Of a stretch of 64,000 nucleotides of DNA, positions 59,250 to 64,000 are shown piece by piece (position 1 is the stretch's first letter; each line of letters begins with the position of its first letter). This DNA comes from Astrocystis sublimbata (Eukaryota > Ascomycota > Sordariomycetes > Xylariales > Xylariaceae): assembly GCA_022453515.1 (NCBI GenBank), contig JAJNNY010000031.1:186001-250000 (forward strand), in the 5' to 3' direction. Made by a program: the position numbers and the translations under genes. The notes under the pieces are model-generated. The model was given only the letters and a program-made list of their open reading frames with translations. It was not told the origin of the DNA and did not search any database.

Positions 59250-61320
59250 TCACAAGTCAAACTTGTCCACGAACCTCTCTTCGCCTCTCAGGACGAGCCT
59301 CAGAGGCACTTTCTGTCCGTTATACACTTTCAGTGTCACCCGTGATTCGCACGAGGCCAATACTTCCCTAGATCGCTTTACAGATTTCTTGTACACCGTG
59401 TCTTTCTCGTCTTGGCTCATCCGCGCAACCTCCTCTTTGGACGCCCACTCATCAACATCGTTCTCGATGCTGTATTTCTGGAAGATGACAGCGAGGGCTG
59501 CAATGACTTCAGAGACAGCCAGCCGCCGGCCAAGACAGGATCTAGCACCGTCTGAGAAGGGGATGAAAGACCCCCGCGCGGGCCGGAACATGGACGCGCT
59601 CGTGTCTGGGCCTGTGTATCCACCCCAATCTTCGTCCTCGGCTGCAGGCGAACTCTCGTCTTGCTTGAGGCTGGGCCGGAACCAGCGCTCTGGCACCCAG
59701 TCATCAAGATCGCTCGCGGCCCCGGTGATCTTGCTGGGTCGCGCAGGCCAGTAGCCGGGGTTGTGTGAAGCGGCAGAAACGCACAAACCAAGGTATGTGT
59801 TCGCAGGTAGGGTGCGCTTCACACCGTCTATTGTGAGAGTTTGCGGTTTTGTGGGCGTCGTCTTCTTCGGTATCTCCAGGACGGGTGGCAACACGCGCAA
59901 GGTCTCGTTCATGACGGCGCCTAGCATGGAGCCTGCCATGGCATTGACTTTTTCTTCATAGTCCCAAGTCGCCGGGTCGGTGTCGCGACCTAGAATCGTG
60001 TCGATATCCTGCTGCAGACGCCGCTGCGCGGGCGGGTTGTTCGCAAGCTCTAGCATCGAGAAATGCATCACGTTCGCTGTGGTCTCATGTCCGGCCAAGA
60101 ACATGATGAATGCGTTGCCAATGATTTCCGAGTCATCGAGCTGGACACCTGCTTTAGCCCCATCCTGCTTGTCCTGGTAGGACGTGGCAACCAGCGACCC
60201 CATGATGTCCATGCCGATGTCTTTGTCTCCGCGGCGAACATCCTGCACCTTCTCTTGTAGAAATTCTTGCATGTACGCGTCGTAGTTCTGTTTGGCATTT
60301 TTCGCTTCCTTCAAAACGCGCATTGGGAGATGATCTGGGTTGAATTAGCCTTGCCATTATGCTACCAAACAGTGTGGATTAAAAGTACTTAGAACGACGG
60401 TAGGCGTCAACAGGAGCGGCAGTAGATGTTCGAGGATACCGCCAATGGACTCGCTAAAGGTCAAAGTATGTCCCGCCGGAGGCTCAAAGCTGGCATACTT
60501 GGTCATCTTTGAATCAGCGTCGGCTGGCAGGGGCTGGCCCGGCCAGGAGAGGCGCAGACCGAATCCAACATAGCTGATGATGTTCAGCGCCAGTGACATT
60601 GTATCGTGCTCGACGGTGTGGAAGTTGCCATCCTTCTGGGACTTTCGCCAATAATCAGTCATTCCTTGGGCCTGGTCGATGGCGGCCTTGAACACCAGAG
60701 CCGAGTTTTTCTCGTTGAACGATGCCGACGTGACCTTTCTGTGCATGCGCCATATAGCCCCCTCCGTGGTCACGACATTGCGGCCAAACATGGCGAGGAT
60801 CTTGTAGTACTCGGTCGGTTTGGGGAAGTCTTCACGTCTCGATGCGATTTGGTGGATGACCTCTGGATTGGCCGAATGCATCATCAGTGTAGTAGGCGAC
60901 GCGATGAGGATATTCTGGCCCATTTGGGCGAAGGGCTCGAACTGCCTCCTAAACTGCCAATTGTGCTCGCAAACACTTGGACATAATTCCCATCAGTCCC
61001 GTCGCAGCATTTGCCAGTAAGTAATCAGAGAGGATGCACGTACAGAACCACATCTTTCCAGTATTTCTTTGGGGTGACGAATTTCCACAGCGGCAGCCAA
61101 ATGAAGCGAAAGGCTTGGTTGATGTTATTGATTGGATTGATAGCTGGACAGCAGTCAGTACCGAGGCGAAGGGAGGAATGTAAAGAAGCTACGTACGAAC
61201 AACGTAGTACGGGATCCCGGTGGATTTCGCGAGTGCTATATTGCGACGGAGACCTCTAATGTACTTGAATGCCGCCCACGCGAAGCATGCGCAGATGGCT
61301 AAAAGTATCGACGACAACAT
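59250..61320 (-). CDS. Cytochrome P450 monooxygenase
   Basis: Four exons, complement(join(59250..60334, 60389..60975, 61044..61143, 61197..61320)), 631 aa, frame exact at all three 52-68 bp introns. The N-terminal membrane anchor (MLSSILLAICACFAWAAF) is followed by basic residues and a Pro-containing hinge (GIPYYVVPINPINNIN). The I-helix oxygen-binding motif AGHETT is at residues 351-356, the K-helix ETLR at 414-417, PERW at 485-488, and the haem-binding loop FSDGARSCLG at 530-539 with the axial Cys at 537. All key residues are present, so it should be active, in the ER membrane with a P450 reductase. At 631 aa it is longer than the usual 500-550. The substrate and CYP family cannot be named; no backbone-forming secondary-metabolite gene is next to it, so a biosynthetic cluster is not indicated. 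Confidence 0.88.
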
Positions 61321-63087
61321 GTTGCCGGCGTTTTCTCTACCGTTGTTGACCAGGTTCGAGTCGTCGTAGACGTCGCTGAAGTTCGATGACGCTTATAGGT
61401 CGGTCGCAAAGCGCTGGCAGCTCAGTCGCGCACGAGGAGGTACCGTTCAATGGATCGGCGGGTCGGATCTTGCTTGGGTACTGGACAAGAACATAAAGAA
61501 TCGAGTCGGCCAGCCGTTCCTCGTCACGCCTGAGCATCCAAGTGGGCGAAAATAAAAATAAAATAAGATGGAAACAAAGGGAGTGTGGAAGGCTGCAGTG
61601 AAGCCAGCTCTCGTAGGGCTAGCTACGTGCGTGTCTCTATCGGCCGGCCATTGATTGTCCACCTTCCCACCTTCCCACCTTCCCACCTGGTGCGGGACAG
61701 CATGGATCTGACATGGCGCGGGACAGCAACGGCCTTCCTACCGACGTTAGTGCGTGTCTATTGGCACATGGGCGAGATGGGGGCCAGATCTCTCGGCAGC
61801 ACTCTGGCGAGACGGGCGAGTGGTGAGCTGGGTCTGCTTCTGAGATTCTCGCTTCAAACTGGATCCAGCCCACCCCGTACAGAACCGTCCTTATTGCTGA
61901 TATCCAGTCGAGCCAGTATGCCAGTCTCGGATCGAGAAAGTCCCGACAATGCCTGTTGCGGTCCAAGCGGGGATGGGTTACTAATTTGGAGTTTCGAGAA
62001 ATCGACGACGTGTGATAGGTTTGCGCGAGCGCCCTCTAGCACCACTTTAGGGCGCGTTGTCTTGGCGAGGTTGTCGCCAGTTGGATCACCACCTGCACGC
62101 TACGGGTAGCGGGAGAATGAATCTGCATGTGCTGATGGGTCCTAGCCGCCACATTCTTCGCCCTCGCTTGGGTTTCCTTGCATACGATTCGCGAGTGTTG
62201 AACGTTGGCGTCGAGGCAATTGCTGACAGGCCTCAAATCTGGGTTTACCTATTGGGCGTTGATAGTGCTCGGCGTAATACCCAACCAGCTGAAATGTAGA
62301 TTGAGGAAGGTGGTTGCTTGCCAAAAGTACAAACATCAAATCACGAGGTGCGCCTTCTTGCGGCACGTACTGTAATTCCGACACCATTACCGCGAGGCAG
62401 GACCACAGGACCCGTGGCTGGGAATTTAGGTACAGTTAGTAGGTAGCAGGTCGCCAATTTGTGGCAACGGCACGTAATTCTATGGCTGAGATTGGGTTAT
62501 TTTCAACCTGAGCTCACGGCCCTTAATGGTCTACAGCTTTGCCAATTTTAAATGTGAAGCAACTGCAGAAAATGTGACATTGCGGCAGCATGTGATTTTT
62601 AATACGGAATTGATCGATTAAGATATGGCATTGTTCAAAGATGCAACTTTAGGTGGTAGTACGAGAAAGCAGATTGAGGAGACAAGAAAAAACACCTAAC
62701 ACATATCCAGAGACATAAGGTATCATGTAGGTTATGGGAAGCTCTTTTGCCATATCATCCATAGGTTCTATAGGTTCTTCGCTATTCGAAGGATGTCGTT
62801 TGCTGCCACCTCGAAGCTCATAAGTCCTAATGGCTGACTGATTAACCCAATGAAACTCTCATGCCAAAAAAACAAGTCTCGTGGGATCTGCGAATGGCTG
62901 TGTATGTTTGCTCTCTCATCCCTCATCTTGATACTATGTATTCATCTCAAGGTCGCTGACCATCCTCCCCCGTGTAACTTTTCCTTTTCCCTAAAAGCAA
63001 ACCCGTGACGCCTTATCGACAGTCTATATGCGACCATGCTTCTAGAGGGAAATGTCCGTGGCTTCGTTTCGCGTGACCGTCGTGATT
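61321..63087. other. Intergenic region between the P450 promoter and the HYPK gene
   Basis: About 1.8 kb. The P450 promoter is at the left. A tandem run of the 8-mer CCCACCTT (about four units) lies at 61659-61688. The 3' flank of the HYPK gene occupies the right end. An ORF at 61585-62109 on the plus strand has no recognisable motif and is not called. Confidence 0.45.
61659..61688. repeat. Short tandem repeat, about four units of CCCACCTT
   Basis: Directly visible tandem 8-mers on the plus strand in noncoding DNA upstream of the P450 gene. Confidence 0.9.
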
Positions 63088-63568
63088 CTAAACCGCTATA
63101 TACGCTCTCATGGCACGCACCGCATCTCCGTCGTGCGCCTTAAGCAACTCGGTGGCTTTTGCTTTCGTCAATTCGAGCTCGTCGACCTATCAAGACACAG
63201 AAAGAGACAGTCATTAGCCACTGCTGCTTGGTTTCCCTTCCGTGATGCTTGAAGGTAAGGCAAACATAGGGAGATTATGAGAAGACAGGGGAAGGGAGGA
63301 GAGAAGGAAAGCTCACAAGCAGCGCAACATCAGCGGCATCCACCTTGACCTTCTTAACCTCTTTCTTAGCTGCCGCGGGCGCTGCGCTAAGCTTGTTGAC
63401 GGCAGCGGCATCGACCTCGGCGGTCACGGCTCCGTCCCCGTTCGAGTCCATGCTCGCCAATGCTGCGGCGGCCTTGCGGTCCTCGGCCGACTTGGCCTGG
63501 GTCACCTCCTCCTCGACATCGGCGCCCGTCGCGCCCTCGTTCACGGTGCGGGGTTGCGGCTCGGCCAT
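63088..63568 (-). CDS. HYPK-like protein (UBA-domain NatA-associated factor)
   Basis: Two exons, complement(join(63088..63186, 63317..63568)), 116 aa; the 130-bp intron lies between DVALL and VDELELTK. The N-terminal half is disordered and Ala/Glu-rich. A basic helix (KKEVKKVKVDAADVALL) leads into the C-terminal UBA-like domain, VDELELTKAKATELLKAHDG then DAVRAMRAYIAV. This order is that of Huntingtin-interacting protein K, which binds the ribosome-associated N-terminal acetyltransferase NatA (Naa15/Naa10) and moderates its activity. The length matches the family (about 110-130 aa). The second exon is too short to be seen as an ORF on its own and was found by splicing. The alternative, the NAC alpha subunit with a similar UBA domain, lacks support because no NAC domain is present. 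Confidence 0.85.
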
Positions 63569-64000
63569 CGTGTCAGGTATGAATAGGATTGGAGATTGTG
63601 GCGTAAAGGTATAGTCGATAGAAGGTAATAGCCGACAGAAGTAATGACTGGTACTAGTAGCTAGCTGTTCGTTTATGGTATCTTGATGTCTGCGTTAAGT
63701 AGAAGCTAAGGTCCCTTGAGTAGCACCTAAATAAATGTGGTAGCTTCAGTGTTTGGCGGGCGGCAAGAAGGTGGGGGGTGCCTTGGTGGGGGCTTAAATA
63801 CGTGCTCTTCGTACAAGTACTACAACGTGCAACAATGCAATATCTCTGTTCGTCGGCAGAACAAACACAAATAACATGAATGAAGGCAATACTAATCTCC
63901 GATATCAATTTTGCCGCTCAATGTGTCCACCTGGCGGGGAGAGAACAGGGAACGGAAGATCATCAGCACTGAAGCTCTCCGAATACGGTAAGCTTAGTGT
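63569..64000. other. Upstream region of the HYPK-like gene, to window end
   Basis: About 0.4 kb presumably holding the HYPK promoter. Nothing else recognised; any gene beyond is cut by the window. Confidence 0.45.

Noticed and set aside
61585..62109. 174-codon plus-strand ORF upstream of the P450 gene
   Set aside because: No domain or motif; it starts inside the P450 promoter and contains a low-complexity tandem repeat.
1..64000. CRISPR arrays, rRNA genes, prokaryotic operon signals
   Set aside because: None seen, and none expected in a nuclear fungal contig.

Overview
The window reads as nuclear DNA of a filamentous ascomycete (Pezizomycotina, most likely Sordariomycetes). The genes have short GT-AG introns, mostly 50-130 bp, some with CTAAC branch points. 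Gene content is typical of the group: a LaeA-type methyltransferase, a fungal NLR (hydrolase-NACHT-WD40), L-arabinitol dehydrogenase, and fungal Cdc20, TFIIA, ATP synthase subunit g and HYPK. The species cannot be named from sequence alone.

Left part (1-17 kb), housekeeping and regulation: an SFP1-type split C2H2 zinc-finger factor (+), a kelch-BTB protein of the Ral2/LZTR1 type (-), the APC/C activator Cdc20 (+, sharing a divergent promoter region with the kelch gene), and the TFIIA large subunit (+). Middle (17-34.4 kb): a very gene-poor stretch in which the only recognisable gene is a seven-exon LaeA-like methyltransferase at 26.7-28.0 kb, preceded by a leader with four upstream ORFs. The flanks (about 9 kb and 6.4 kb) contain only microsatellites, hairpins and a recurrent TACCTAGGTA palindrome.

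Right part (34.4-64 kb), almost all on the minus strand: ATP synthase subunit g with an unusual 14-copy 11-residue repeat, L-arabinitol 4-dehydrogenase, an MFS transporter with an internal deletion, a fructosamine-kinase-family gene (+), a truncated secreted beta-helix protein, a 4.9-kb NLR gene interrupted by two in-frame stops, a degenerate tRNA-like Pol III locus, a SPRY protein with nine YAPPSGPPP-type repeats, a CAX Ca2+/H+ exchanger with a very long loop, a four-exon cytochrome P450, and the NatA-associated HYPK protein. The block at 39-50 kb looks like a decaying accessory segment: three of its four protein genes are broken.

The observations most worth following are the LEA-like repeat inserted in a mitochondrial ATP-synthase subunit, the NLR whose first stop is a UAG at a position where a Trp is expected (a change A-to-I editing could reverse), the uORF chain upstream of the LaeA-like gene, and the dispersed TACCTAGGTA palindrome. 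All gene models were derived by reading splice sites and checking reading frame; no database search was possible.
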